Below are positions 33,566-43,379 of a stretch of 64,000 nucleotides of DNA, in pieces. This DNA is from Telmatactis stephensoni (taxonomy: Eukaryota; Cnidaria; Anthozoa; Actiniaria; Isophelliidae), in the NCBI GenBank assembly GCA_029948255.1, contig JALIZF010001889.1, positions 310,001-374,000 of the forward strand, written 5' to 3'. The position numbers and the translations under genes were made by a program. How positions within the stretch are numbered: position 1 is the stretch's first letter; each line of letters starts with the position of its first letter. The notes beneath the pieces are model-generated. The model did not search any database. It saw only the letters and a list, made by a program, of their open reading frames with translations, and was not told the origin of the DNA.

Positions 33566-34944
33566 AGATCCTTCCTTCCTTCCCTCCCTCCTTCCTTCCT
33601 TCCTTTCTTCCTTCCCTCCTTCCTTCCTTCCTTTCCTGCGCCTCCCTCCCTCAAAAAGCGGAGAACAAAGCCAAATATCGAATATCTGGGTTACCTGTGG
33701 TGAGCCTTGAGTGATTATTGATGTGGTCAGCGGTACATATTTTCAAAGTCTTCGAGCTATGTAGCTTTCGCTTGATTTTTTCTCCTGAAATGGCTTCTTC
33801 AAAGAGGATTATGGACTTGACTGACCTCTGATGGATATGCTAAGACTTCTTATGAAGCATTATCAAGTAATGCAGAAAGAGATGTTTGAAAGTTTCCGTG
33901 AATTATGAAGCTGGACTTCATTGGCGTTGTCACGTTTCTCTTGGACTGATTCGGTTGCCAATGCTTTTAACATGGAGAACAATTATTCTTTGATGATATA
34001 TTTTTGCTTTGAGTCAAGGTAAGTCTACTAGTTATAGTGCCAAATTTACGTTGTGGTGATTGAAAATTTTGGAACTATGATGCAGTAAAAGTTGGGATCG
34101 AAGCAGGCTAATTAGCATATTTCAGTTGGAAGACCCGTCAGTTAACTGATCAATATTTCTTTGAAATTGATAAAAACATAAATTGTTGTCATTAGAGCCC
34201 TTATTCATCACTTTCTCAAGCCAAGTAAAGAGGATTTAACCATAAAAATCAGAACAAAATGCAAGGTCATATTTCCTGCAATTGCAATAGATGGGTTAGT
34301 TTAAAGCAGCGTGACATCGTTATTATTTGATTGCCCAAAAATATAAAACAATTCCTGGCAAAGGCTAAGATAAAGTGTTCACATGATGTAAATTGCTTTA
34401 CAATTTCAGCGTTACCACCAGAGTTATGGATCCCTAAAGTTGGTCAAAATTCAGCAATTTTTAAAACTCGAAAACCATGTAATGTTTAAAATACCTGTAT
34501 TCGGTTGCCAAGGCAACAATTGAGACACAAGCGCAACCAAACGAATAGCAAAAGATTGATCTTTTCTAGGATGTTAAAATTATTTTCAGGCATTAGGTAA
34601 CCTAGTTACAGTGAGGTTTTAAAAAGTTGGAAATTTGGGAGTGTTTTTAATCAAAACTGGCCCAAAATAAGACATGTGCGTTGCCATGGAAACCAAAGGC
34701 TTCCACACCTAATCATATAGGTGTTTCTTCATAGGTAGGTATAGGGAAACTGTATGCAGAGTTTCAAGAAAATCTAATTTTTGGAATGGCCGCCCATTTC
34801 AAAAAATGTTTGATATTTACAGTCATTTACACTTAAATTCTGAATGGGGAGCTGGATTTTGAAAAGGCTCTGAAAAGTACTGTGACTGCTAGCTTAGTAG
34901 TTACATTACTTTATCATCCTGCAAATCTGGTTCCCCTGTAAGCA

Positions 34945-35062
34945 AAACACATTGCATTATTATTAATAATGCTGTGGGAAAACAGAATCACACAGCATTA
35001 TTAAAAATAATGCCGTCTGCTAGATTTAGACAGACGGCATTATTTGCAATAATGCAGCTGCT
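34945..35062. repeat. Clustered hairpins built on GCATTATT
   Basis: Two adjacent hairpins: GCATTATTATTAATAATGC and TGCCGTCTG ... CAGACGGCA. No gene. Confidence 0.5.
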
Positions 35063-35640
35063 CTATGCTTTTTCTCTCTGCATTCGTTAGTATAATGCAG
35101 AACGAAAACAATGAGTTTTGATAAGAACAGTAATTATATCATATATTATCCAAGAAGGCATTTTCAAGGTCTCGCAGGCAAGAAAAAGTAATTATCATCA
35201 TCATTATATATTTATTCGCATGTAAATTTGTTTTCATCAGTTTTGGCATGAATCTTTTTTCAATATTACAATTGAAACCTTCGTTTATTCTATTTTGTAT
35301 ATATAATAACGAACGATCGACTGCTGATTTCAATAATGAAGTTAAGGGGTGCACGCTTGAGCTGGTTTGAATGCAACGCTTTGATTTACATAACTTTCAA
35401 GATGTAAATTCTTTGTTCTACGACGCTGTATTACTCGGGTCATTCATTTTTTAATGTAATCGTGTATGGCTGGGATAATATTGTGATCTTATTTGACTTG
35501 TTTATTATTGGCACATTTGATGGCAGATGTGGTCAATTTAAAAAGGAATTGTTGCAAATTCAGTTAACCGAAATTAAAGTCCTATTCCGGGATACTTAAT
35601 ATCGACAAAAACAAGATCAAATACAGCAGTTTTCAAGTCC
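35063..35640. other. Intronic/intergenic, nothing recognised
   Basis: AT-rich, no supported exon. It lies just 3' of the donor of gene A exon 1. Confidence 0.4.
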
Positions 35641-35644
35641 TTAC

Positions 35645-35945
35645 CACTTCTATATGATTCATATTCGTCAACTTTGTCTTCAAGAGCTTTTAATCCCAAT
35701 ATCTTTGATAGGTCTTTCAATAGTTCAGTTTTATCTTGTCCCAGCTTCTCAGCGGTTTCGAGCTCTACAAGCAGCTTTCTTGCAGTTGTTATTCTATCTC
35801 TAGCTTCATTAGACAGGGTCGAACGGAAACGATCCTTAAGATCTTTAATACCTCTAGCTGTACTATCAACGTATTCATCAAGATGTTTAACAGCATCGGC
35901 GAATAGATTATCATAATGAAATTTAACATCTTCGCTAACAGGCAT
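35645..35945 (-). CDS. DED/helical-repeat protein A, exon 1 (death-effector-like domain)
   Basis: It starts at ATG 35,945, opening M-P-V-S-E-D-V-K-F, and encodes 100 residues to a strong donor (AGTG|GTAAGG), phase 1. Residues about 25-97 form six predicted helices. A D-L-K-D-R-F segment is followed by K-L-L-V-E-L-E-T-A-E-K-L and L-L-K-D-L-S-K-I-L-G-L-x-x-L-E-D-K-V-D-E-Y-E. The order and spacing match death effector domains, where an L-L-x-x-L-x-x-x-G-L stretch precedes the last helix. An AG at 35,953 could instead be an acceptor of a 5' UTR intron. Role inferred: homotypic recruitment in an apoptosis/innate-immune complex. Without splicing the frame would end at 35,574. Confidence 0.65.
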
Positions 35946-36417
35946 TCTTTTGCTAGAGATTAGCAACATGTACAAATTTACCAAACAACAAGTTAGCTGT
36001 TTAGTCTACGGTGGGCTATAGATGCTTCCGCCTTAGTCTAGCAACCAGTCTTCCTCGACTATTCCTTAAGGTGGTAACTCGTGGATAGCATATAAGTAAA
36101 GCACTTGAATTGAATTTTAATCTAATATATTAGTAATTCCTCATAGAAAGTGAAGTCCTGTAAGGTCAATGTATGACCAGCGAAGAAGGTATATATTGTG
36201 TTATCAGTGTGGTGAAATAATTCCTGATTGGTCAAAAGACAAGAGAGATTTCTGAAATATTTGTAAAATTTCATATGATTGTACGATTGGCAAATTAAGC
36301 ATAAGAATATCAAGAAGATCATTACAAAACATTTCATGTAAATGTACTTTACAATTGTTGATTGATTTGTTTGTGCCTCAATGGCGGGCAATTGATTTGC
36401 TTTGTTTGCTGACTTAC

Positions 36418-36625
36418 GATTGTTGACAAACTGTTCAAAGATGATGTCCCTGTGTCTGAAATGGAACCTCTGCTTAAGGAATCGAGATAAAGATTGTTTT
36501 CCTCTGTCAAGTACATCATCGACAGTACCGGAAATCCACCTTTCAATCAGCAAAAGTAATTGAGCTGAAAAACTCGCAAAAGAACATTGTCTTCCTCTTG
36601 AAAGTGTCTCAAAATTGTTCGTGAC
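36418..36625 (-). CDS. Orphan helical exon with phase-1 donor
   Basis: A 208-nt candidate exon between a possible acceptor (TATTATTCGAG) and a strong donor (AATC|GTAAGTC). It encodes about 69 residues, mixed basic/hydrophobic, ending F-E-Q-F-V-N-N. The phase-1 donor would splice in frame to the 18-nt microexon at 25,960 but not to the DED exon, so it could be an alternative first exon of gene A or the end of a neighbouring gene. No domain recognised. Confidence 0.35.
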
Positions 36626-36689
36626 CTCGAATAATATGTCCAGCAATGAATAAACATGCGTTTGTCAATGACAAATTGCAATAATAAGG

Positions 36690-36955
36690 AGCAAGAAAGG
36701 CACAGTTGGTTAGTGCGCGGCCTTCGGTGCGAGAGGTTCCGAGTTCGATCACTAGTTCTGACTTCGCATCCTTGTTTCGACTTCTTTCCTTTCCGTGTAG
36801 CTTTAAGTAGCTTTAAATACCCTTAAAACGGAGCACTGATGGAGAGAGTGCGTAAAATGAGCGCACCATTGCTTCCTGGAAGATTAGCTCAACTAAAGGA
36901 ACTACCGACGTTAAACAAGGTCCTTTACCCTTTTTTAATAAAAAACAATTTTTTC
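36690..36955 (+). repeat. tRNA-derived SINE-like unit
   Basis: A tRNA-like head has an A-box-like AGTTGGTTAGTGCGCGG and a B-box-like GAGTTCGATCAC, followed by an unrelated body and an A-rich end (AATAAAAAAC). The cloverleaf is incomplete, so not a functional tRNA. Confidence 0.5.
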
Positions 36956-37252
36956 ACTATAAGCTTTCACCAAAGCTGCCAGATGTAGGTCTGATCAGAG
37001 AAAGAGCGCAGTCAATAATCGACGATGATAACGGCCGCTGGACATATGTACTGAGTGTTCGAAAATGCGAAATCCGAAAATCTCGATTTTTCCTGCTAGT
37101 ATACGCGAGACGGGGTAATTACCAAACGACGGGAATAGTAAGCTGCTCGCAGCAATTCTAACTCAAATGATAATAGTTGTAAAAATAATCGATGAACAAT
37201 GACAGATATAATAAAGTGATATGATGGGAAAACGCAGGGTAACCCAAGTAAC

Positions 37253-38382
37253 GTTAGCACGTTCCACAGACATTCGGTGGCCCTCATCTGTAGGTGGTGG
37301 CCACACTCACATCTGGTGTCCCTTTGGCCATAAACTCTTTAACGAAGCATGCTATGGTAACCATAATTAGTTGAATGGTTGTGACTTGTGTCATAAGTCA
37401 TATGACCACGCGAAGTGTTGTGACGTTACATACCACGTGACCTACGAGCCGAAAATAATCGTCTATTTTTTAGTATAGCTGTACGTAAAAGTAAATGCCA
37501 TGACAACCAAACTTAGTAGGATGGATCGGCCTTTTGTCACGTGGTATGTGACGTAACAAAACATTACGTGGTCATATGATTGCCAACCTAAGTGTTGATC
37601 ATTCTGCTATGTTTGGTTAGCATAGCATGCTTCGTTAAGAAGCTATGGCCAAGGGGCCACCAGATGTCGGTGCCACCTTATTCGGGTCCAGCAGGTATAG
37701 GCACGATGGGGCAACGAGATGTGTGTGTGTACGCGTGAGTTTCGATATGTTTAGGAAAAAATCGTTCTTCAGGATAACATGATCACAAGTTATAGGTGGT
37801 AACTCATGTGAGATATCATGACTTTCCTCGAAAATAGGCTTTTATGTCACGTATTATGTGACGTCACATCCGTGACCATACGACACAAATCTTACTAAGT
37901 ATGGTTGCCATTGTATTTATCTTTACCGCTATACTTAAAAATAGACAATTTTCAGTTCGTAGGTCACGTGGCATGTGACGCACATGACACGACTAAGTGT
38001 GGTTGTCATGGCATTTTCGGTTCGTAGGTTACGTGATATGTGATGTCATTACATGACACGTGACTAGATGACACATGACACAAGTTCCACCCATCCTACT
38101 AAGTTTGGTTGTCATGGCCTTTTACTTTCACGGCTATACTCAAAAGTAGACGATTATTTTCGGCTCGTAGGTCACGTGGTATGCGACGTAACAACACCGG
38201 CTCGCGTGGTCATATGACGTCACAACACCATTTGTTGTCATATGACTCGTAACACACTATCCATCCATCCCACTATGTTCGGTTGCCATAGCATGCTTCG
38301 TTAAGGAGTTATGGCCATGGGCCACCAGATATGTGTCTGGGGCCACCGGTTGGGGTCACCAGACGTCTGTGGAACGTGTTAA
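37253..38382. mobile_element. Inverted-repeat element packed with GTCACGTG palindromes
   Basis: The ends GTTAGCACGTTCCACAGAC and near-complement GTCTGTGGAACGTGTTAAC bracket it, with further pairing (ATAGCATGCTTCGTTAA). The interior contains at least five versions of a GGTCACGTGGTATGTGACGT phrase in both orientations, plus ACTTAGTAGGATGG repeats. No coding capacity. Confidence 0.6.
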
Positions 38383-38476
38383 CCCTTTTTCGGTAACCGC
38401 AAGAGCGTCAAAGTCAATTACTGCGGTCCCAGTCTAAAACTATAAAATATATATAAACAATGATTATATGTTTCTT

Positions 38477-38647
38477 AAGCCTGGTTTTCACTTCGACGGA
38501 AGCAGAAGCATAAGCAACATACGCAGACTCAGTATCGCGTTTATCACCTAGGTGTGAGAAAAGACAAGCGCTGCTAATGAGCAGTACGCTACCGAGTCTG
38601 CGTATGTTGCTTCCGCTTGTGCTTCCGTTGAAGTGAAAACCAGGCTT
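38477..38647. mobile_element. Short MITE with AAGCCTGGTTTTCACTTC ends
   Basis: The arms are about 60-70 bp with near-perfect inversion (AAGCCTGGTTTTCACTTC / GAAGTGAAAACCAGGCTT). 171 bp overall. Confidence 0.75.
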
Positions 38648-38659
38648 TATAATTATACT

Positions 38660-38840
38660 CGGGTGGCATGGTTAGCCGAGCGGTTAGAGCGCTTGCCATT
38701 CATCGCTTTGGTCCGGGTTCGAGTCCCAACTCGAGTGCCTGGCTCATATGAGAAATGAGTTTTAATGTGTTGTTCTCTATCATGCTACGAGGGTTTTTTC
38801 TTCGGGTTCTCCGATTTTCCCTCAATAAAAATCAACATGT
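38660..38840 (+). repeat. tRNA-derived SINE-like unit
   Basis: An A-box-like TTAGCCGAGCGGTTAGAGCG and a perfect B-box-like GGTTCGAGTCC, then a non-tRNA body with a TTCTTCGGGTTCTCC stretch. The acceptor stem does not pair, so it was judged a SINE and not a working tRNA. Confidence 0.55.
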
Positions 38841-38935
38841 AAGTGGAGTGATTATTTAGCAAAAAAGTTAATGTAGAGGTAGTGTGCGCGAGAGTACAGT
38901 GTCCCCAGTTAGTGCGCACGCGCTAGAAGAACATT

Positions 38936-39663
38936 GTCCGATTTCTAAGAAATATGCAGCCATTTGTCTTCAAGCCTTAAACCTTGCACCAATAATGATT
39001 TTTCTGCGAATTAGATCAAATATTTCGAGATATCAGACGATTTTTAAAAGTAGCTTTATGAGAAAAATTGGTCATAAATCCAAAAATCTAAGGTGAATTT
39101 TTTTTCTTATTTCATTAATCTATAAATGCATAGAAGACTACATACAACATCCATGTATCGCGCCAATTTAACCCTTAGAAGTTGTGATACAAATTATATT
39201 TGCGCTGCCTGTTAGGACGCAAAATTATGTAGTCAAAACTACCGCCAAAATCTCAACAAAATTTCAAAAACATTAAGAACCATATATAAGAAAGACAAAT
39301 GCCTATTGTAACTTGCATGTGAACAAAATATGGAGACATGAGAAGCTAAACGCCAATGTTATCCTCAAGCAAACTTGGGGAGCAATGCTTGTGACCACGA
39401 GGTGAACGTTGCGAATTTGTATTACCTCGACTTCTACAAATTCTGTCTTATTGTTTCGTGAAATTTTCTAAGTATGGGATAGAACAAGATGTTAACATAC
39501 CTGCTGCCAAATGTTGTTGTCTTTGCTGCACTAGGTATAATTCAGTAAGCTTCAAAAGTAAGCAACTACATCGAGTCGACATTTAAGCTGCCAAGGTAAA
39601 ACCCTCATTGTTTGTTAATTTATTCAAAACAATACCTTACTATCTGTTGCAGGGATTTAGATT
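38936..39663. mobile_element. TTAA foldback element copy 2, left arm
   Basis: It is very similar to 28,850-29,560 of the intact copy (shared TAGCTTTATGAGAAAAATTGG-type phrases). The left end is truncated. It is broken at CAGAAG by the Polinton-like element. The remaining right end is at 46,240-46,436, where it finishes CGGGCCACC followed by TTAA. Confidence 0.65.
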
Positions 39664-39669
39664 CAGAAG
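39664..39669. repeat. Target-site duplication CAGAAG, left copy
   Basis: Identical to 45,605-45,610. In the intact foldback (minus strand near 29,615) the corresponding sequence ACTCAGAAGCAAT has one CAGAAG, the pre-insertion state. Confidence 0.85.
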
Positions 39670-40874
39670 AGTAGTAGGAAAGTAAGAGTTCTGCGCCACC
39701 TGAGCGCCGGTGCAGGGGAAGTCACGCCCCCAATAGAGGAGATGTCACGCGACAGTGCTGCAAGGGGAGTCACACAACAGCGACCAGGGAGTCACGCGCC
39801 GGGGATCCGCTTGCAGGATTGAAAACTCCATTGCACAGCAACCAAACAAATATTCCAGAGCAGAAAAACAAAATAAATTCTTTTCAGTGCGTCTGAGTAA
39901 GCTTCCATCACTCGTGCGACCGAGAAACAAACGTAATACTGAGAACTCCGTTGCGCAGCAACCGAGCAACGTTTTCGGAATTTCAAAACATGCTACACTT
40001 AAGGGTCTATTGTGTTCGATTCAACCACCAGCAAAGAACAATATGGTTGACTATCATGTTGAAAGACATTCCTGGTTTGATTTGAAAAATTTGGAACGTT
40101 ATAAAATCTTCAAAATACCAAAAACAAATTCTTGAAATACTAGAGTTGGCACACTAAAAACGATACATTTTAAAAATACTTGAGAATTAAAGACACCACC
40201 GAATGCGCGCCTTTGAAACACAGTGTTTTGAAAGAAACATAATTACCGAACAAAATGACCATAAGGGATGTGTGTGTCTTTGAAACACAGTGTTTTGATT
40301 AACATAATTACCGAACAAAATGACCACAAGGGATGTGTGTGTCTTTGAAACACAGTGTTTTGATTAACATAATTACCGAACAAAATGACCAGGACGGACG
40401 TGTGTGCCTTTGAAACACAGTGTTTTGATTAACATAAATACCAAACAAAATGACCGCGAGGGATGTGCGCGCCTTTGAAACACAGGTTTTTTGAAAGAAA
40501 CATAAATACCGAACAAAATGCACAGCGAGGGATGTGCGCGCCTTTGAAACACAGTGTTTTGAAAGAAAACCTATAAATACCGAGCAAAATGCACACTCAT
40601 AGTGCCCACAAACCCACGAAGAGTCGTCATCCCCTTTCCCCCTCCCCACCCCCACCCCAACCCTTCCGGGGGAGGGGGGGGGGGAGGGGTTGACCCACAC
40701 GGACGGCGAAGCCGTCCGAAGGGGAACCTCTCATCCTCGGATCCAACACTTTCTTACGAATGAAATACTGGGAACAGTCCGTTGCGCAGCAACCGAACGA
40801 CGTTTTCGGAATTTCAAACAAGATCAAATCTAATTTTATTAAGTACAACAAATACTGTCTTCAGTTCCATCTGG
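39670..40874. repeat. Left terminal inverted repeat of the Polinton-like element
   Basis: 1,205 bp, nearly identical to the complement of 44,401-45,604. It includes three copies of a GTTGCGCAGCAAC-centred motif, an array of about 66-bp units and a C/G-rich tract (40,630-40,690). Frames within the TIR appear twice as mirror images and look non-coding. Confidence 0.9.
40205..40595. repeat. Six about 66-bp tandem units inside the left TIR
   Basis: Each unit contains CTTTGAAACACAGTGTTTTG followed by a CATAAxTACCGAACAAAATG phrase. Mirrored in the right TIR at about 44,700-45,075. The AAACACAGTGTTT core is itself palindromic. Confidence 0.85.
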
Positions 40875-40884
40875 CTTTAATATA

Positions 40885-40890
40885 TTTATT
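40885..40890 (-). terminator. Polyadenylation signal AATAAA for the ATPase gene
   Basis: AATAAA on the minus strand about 50 nt after the ATPase stop, at the junction with the left TIR. Confidence 0.5.
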
Positions 40891-40939
40891 TAAGTTACAT
40901 TCAGTTCTTAATATTTTTCCCAGCCAGGAATAGATTTCA

Positions 40940-42373
40940 TCACGGCTCTCTGAATCGTTCTGAACGTCTTGGGGGTTGGAATACCTGTCCTCTGTACTTG
41001 TGCTCATCTTGATAACGTATCCACCTGAGAGGTTTTTCTTGGCTGGATGGGGGAGTAGGTGGAAACTCTCCTGGGACTGTACTCGACAGAGGAGTAAAAG
41101 GAGTTGGTTGATCCGAGGGAGCTTTTAATGGGGTCGACGGTATTTCCTGTGAACTAGCAGTTTTAAAAGGCGTTCTAACTTTGGATGTCAGACGTTGAAG
41201 AAAGGAGGGTTCTTTCGGTGTTGCTGTGGCAATACCACTGTCACTGGGCAGAGTTGCTGTCGGGACGTTTTCTGAGGTCATCACGTTAGGAGGTTGACTC
41301 TGAACAGACATGGTTGGTACGGTTGGTGTCTGTCTCGGTATCGTGAAACCGTTATTGGAGAGTTGCTGTTGATGGACGAGGTAACGAGTCAACAGTGACT
41401 CATATTGTTTGGTTTTCACCTCCGGAGGTAGGGAAGGGTCATTCAAAATAGTGTCCATCTGTTCTGCCAATTCCTGCATGACTTTAAGAACGGGTGACTG
41501 TAAGTACCCCTGACGCTCAAAATAGTTAGCCATGGTCTTCATCGAATCTGTTTGGCCTCCAGTCTGCGATAGGTGGGCGTCGTTCGGGAGAACATTTGTA
41601 CGCAATCGACACTCCTCCCTGGTGTTAGGTTTGAGATCGACAAACAGGTAGCCGTACGACCGCTGAACGGCGGCCTCGTACTTTTGAACAAACTGTTCCG
41701 TCTTTCCTGGGTACATTTGTTTTCCTAATGTCATCATCTGCAATTTGTCTCTTGGGTTTTTAAACAAGACGAGGTACGATGCATTTAGACTCAAGGTGCG
41801 CATGATCCTGCCTTGAAAATAGACATTTTGCAAGAGGAAGACGACACTGAGATTTCGGTGATGGGAACCCTTTGTGAACAAATTCAGGATCCGTTTGTCG
41901 TTGGAGGTCTCGGTCATTTGATCATCGATGACCATGAGATTGTTGATATTTGGATCAAAGTACCAATCTTCGTCGAGGTCATGAGGTATCCCTTTGACAA
42001 ACTCGATCCCAGGTATAGTTTTGAGCATCTGGTCGTAAGCTGGTTGCCATTGGGAATAACTCCAAACAATACGTTGAGGAGGGGGTTGAATGACTTGAGC
42101 TCCGTGCTCAAGTAGGTTCTGAACCCAGACCGTCTTTCCGGAGCCAGTCATTCCAGCCACTAAGGCTGTGAAGGGATGGAGTAACTGAAAACGGTCACAT
42201 TTGGTTTCCACAGGCTTCGCCTGGGGATAGTGAGTAAACCGCTGACCCCCTTTTGTGCATTTTTCCTGGCCAAGCCAATACGCCCGCTGCGAATTGTCCA
42301 ACTTATGAGTTCTACTTAAATGAGTGTATATGTTTTGTTGCGGCTTGCCGCATATAGGACACATCCGCACCAT
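40940..42373 (-). CDS. A32/FtsK-HerA-like genome-packaging ATPase of the Polinton-like element
   Basis: 477 aa, intact, starting at ATG 42,373. Residues 5-24 hold a C-x2-C...H-x4-H zinc-finger-like motif. The ATPase core follows: Walker A G-M-T-G-S-G-K-T at 74-81, Walker B L-M-V-I-D-D at 146-151, a sensor-like F-L-L-Q-N near 179-183, and K-N-P-R-D (205-209) as a possible arginine finger. Residues about 310-477 are a Pro/Ser/Thr-rich low-complexity tail. Such ATPases pump DNA into capsids in Polintons, adintoviruses and large DNA viruses. Here no capsid gene accompanies it, so packaging would need helper-supplied shells (inference). Transcribed divergently from the other two genes. Confidence 0.85.
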   Translation of the reverse strand: MVRMCPICGKPQQNIYTHLSRTHKLDNSQRAYWLGQEKCTKGGQRFTHYPQAKPVETKCDRFQLLHPFTALVAGMTGSGKTVWVQNLLEHGAQVIQPPPQRIVWSYSQWQPAYDQMLKTIPGIEFVKGIPHDLDEDWYFDPNINNLMVIDDQMTETSNDKRILNLFTKGSHHRNLSVVFLLQNVYFQGRIMRTLSLNASYLVLFKNPRDKLQMMTLGKQMYPGKTEQFVQKYEAAVQRSYGYLFVDLKPNTREECRLRTNVLPNDAHLSQTGGQTDSMKTMANYFERQGYLQSPVLKVMQELAEQMDTILNDPSLPPEVKTKQYESLLTRYLVHQQQLSNNGFTIPRQTPTVPTMSVQSQPPNVMTSENVPTATLPSDSGIATATPKEPSFLQRLTSKVRTPFKTASSQEIPSTPLKAPSDQPTPFTPLSSTVPGEFPPTPPSSQEKPLRWIRYQDEHKYRGQVFQPPRRSERFREP

Positions 42374-42415
42374 CTCACGTCTTTTGAAGAATGAGACCCA
42401 TTCTTGAAGGAAACG

Positions 42416-42424
42416 CTATTTATG
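42416..42424 (-). promoter_or_regulatory. TATA-like box upstream of the ATPase gene
   Basis: CATAAATAG on the minus strand, about 45 nt before the ATG. The other two genes of the element have similar boxes at similar distances. Confidence 0.45.
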
Positions 42425-42454
42425 GGCTATGACCTAGATCTGAATAGAATGGAT

Positions 42455-42885
42455 TTAACATTCTATCTAATGTAGATTCTACTAGATACTAGATTCTAAT
42501 ATCTTCTAGATTTGAATATAGTCTAGTGTAGATTCTACTAGATTCTAGTTAGATTCTAGATTCTACTAGATACTAGATTCTAGCTAGATTCTAGTTTCCT
42601 AGCTAGTGTAGATTCTAGTATTCTATAGCTATATTCTAGTGTAGATTAATTCTAGTTTTCTATAGCTAGCTAGTGTAGATTCTAGTAGTCTAGTAGATTC
42701 TAGTAGTCTTAACTAGCTAGTGTAGATTCTAGCTAGATTCTAGTAGTCTAGTGTAGATTCTAGTAGTCTAGTAGATTCTAGTAGTCTAGCTAGTGTAGAT
42801 TCTAGCATTCTACCTAGATTCTAGTTAGATTCTAGGATTGTAGTCTAGATTCTAGTATTCTAGCTAGATTCTAGTGTAGATTACA
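42455..42885. repeat. TCTAG-rich degenerate simple repeat between divergent genes
   Basis: About 430 bp built of AGATTCTAG, TAGTCTAG and CTAGTGTAG words in irregular order, rich in CTAG tetramers. It separates the divergent ATPase and small-protein genes and could act as spacer, origin or regulatory region. Function unknown. Confidence 0.8.
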
Positions 42886-42935
42886 TCCTTCAAATTATAA
42901 AATTCCAACTGCCTTTAGTTGACAATGGAAAAAGG

Positions 42936-42944
42936 GATAAATAG
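42936..42944 (+). promoter_or_regulatory. TATA-like box upstream of the 108-aa gene
   Basis: GATAAATAG about 52 nt before ATG 42,996. Confidence 0.4.
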
Positions 42945-42995
42945 GAATGGTTTTTTGTTGTCCTTTCATTTGATGCAATCGGCTGTGCAGACAAC

Positions 42996-43322
42996 ATGAG
43001 CCACTTGCTAAGAGAAAATTTTGGCTATTTGTGCCATTTAACCAATTGTTCACCTAACCAAAGAAAGGTTTTACTGATCACCGCTAGTCCGGAACAGGTT
43101 CATGCCATTAGTGAAGTTTGCTCGAATTTATCAAAAGGCCTGATCCCCATAAAGGACGCACAAAAAGAAAGACTTAGAGAGCATGTGGACGACATACGTG
43201 AGTTAGCCAACCCATCCGTCCCTTTCAAAACCAAGAAACAAATTTTGGCTCAACGGGGCGATGGTTTTGTATCCGATGTCATGTCACCCCTGATGTCGGC
43301 TTTGAGCCTGTTTTTGTTATAA
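42996..43322 (+). CDS. Small helical protein of the Polinton-like element (core/pX-like)
   Basis: 108 aa, intact. It begins M-S-H-L-L-R-E-N. There is a helical middle with A-S-P-E-Q-V-H-A-I-S-E-V and K-G-L-I-P-I-K-D-A-Q-K-E-R-L, a basic K-T-K-K-Q-I-L-A-Q-R-G segment near residue 82-92, and a hydrophobic C-terminal tail (last about 15 residues). This pattern recurs in small proteins of Polinton/adintovirus-like elements that have been compared with adenovirus core protein pX/mu. I recognise the pattern from memory, so the name is an inference. It might bind DNA or disrupt membranes. It is followed 57 nt later by the next gene with its own TATA-like box. Confidence 0.65.
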   Translation: MSHLLRENFGYLCHLTNCSPNQRKVLLITASPEQVHAISEVCSNLSKGLIPIKDAQKERLREHVDDIRELANPSVPFKTKKQILAQRGDGFVSDVMSPLMSALSLFLL

Positions 43323-43333
43323 ATATTCCTGTG

Positions 43334-43340
43334 TATAAAG
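43334..43340 (+). promoter_or_regulatory. TATA box upstream of the Cys-rich protein gene
   Basis: TATAAAG about 40 nt before ATG 43,380 and only 12 nt after the preceding stop codon. The short spacing suggests each gene has its own transcript. Confidence 0.45.
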
Positions 43341-43379
43341 AAGAAGCTCATTTTGACGTTGATTTTTCGAGGGAGCAAC

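Larger units (their letters stand above)
31020..34832. mobile_element. Large TTAA foldback element with about 1.2-kb arms
   Basis: The outer ends GTGTCATTGACTCTAAATATC and the complement of GATATTTACAGTCATTTACAC are flanked by TTAA (31,016-31,019 and 34,833-34,836). The arms (about 31,020-32,320 and 33,566-34,832) are almost identical reverse complements, including a GGAA/TTCC microsatellite at each inner edge. The centre (32.3-33.57 kb) holds other repeats: a MITE-like GGATCCGCCACTGG end near 33,110 and GCGGTGTT runs. No transposase is visible. The very high arm identity implies youth or conversion. Confidence 0.8.

Noticed and set aside
32133..33710. Phe/Ser/Pro- and Lys/Glu/Gly-rich proteins
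   Set aside because: Translations of mirrored GGAA/TTCC microsatellites in the arms of a foldback element.
38660..38740. Functional tRNA gene
   Set aside because: Good A and B boxes but the acceptor stem does not pair and a SINE-like body follows.
39755..40851. Several 64-130 codon frames in the left TIR, mirrored at 44,424-45,529
   Set aside because: They exist on both strands and in both TIRs, run through tandem repeats and G/C tracts, and show no domain or start context. They are by-products of the inverted repeat.
41813..42115. 100-codon plus-strand frame inside the ATPase gene
   Set aside because: Shadow of the strongly supported minus-strand ATPase; no independent evidence.
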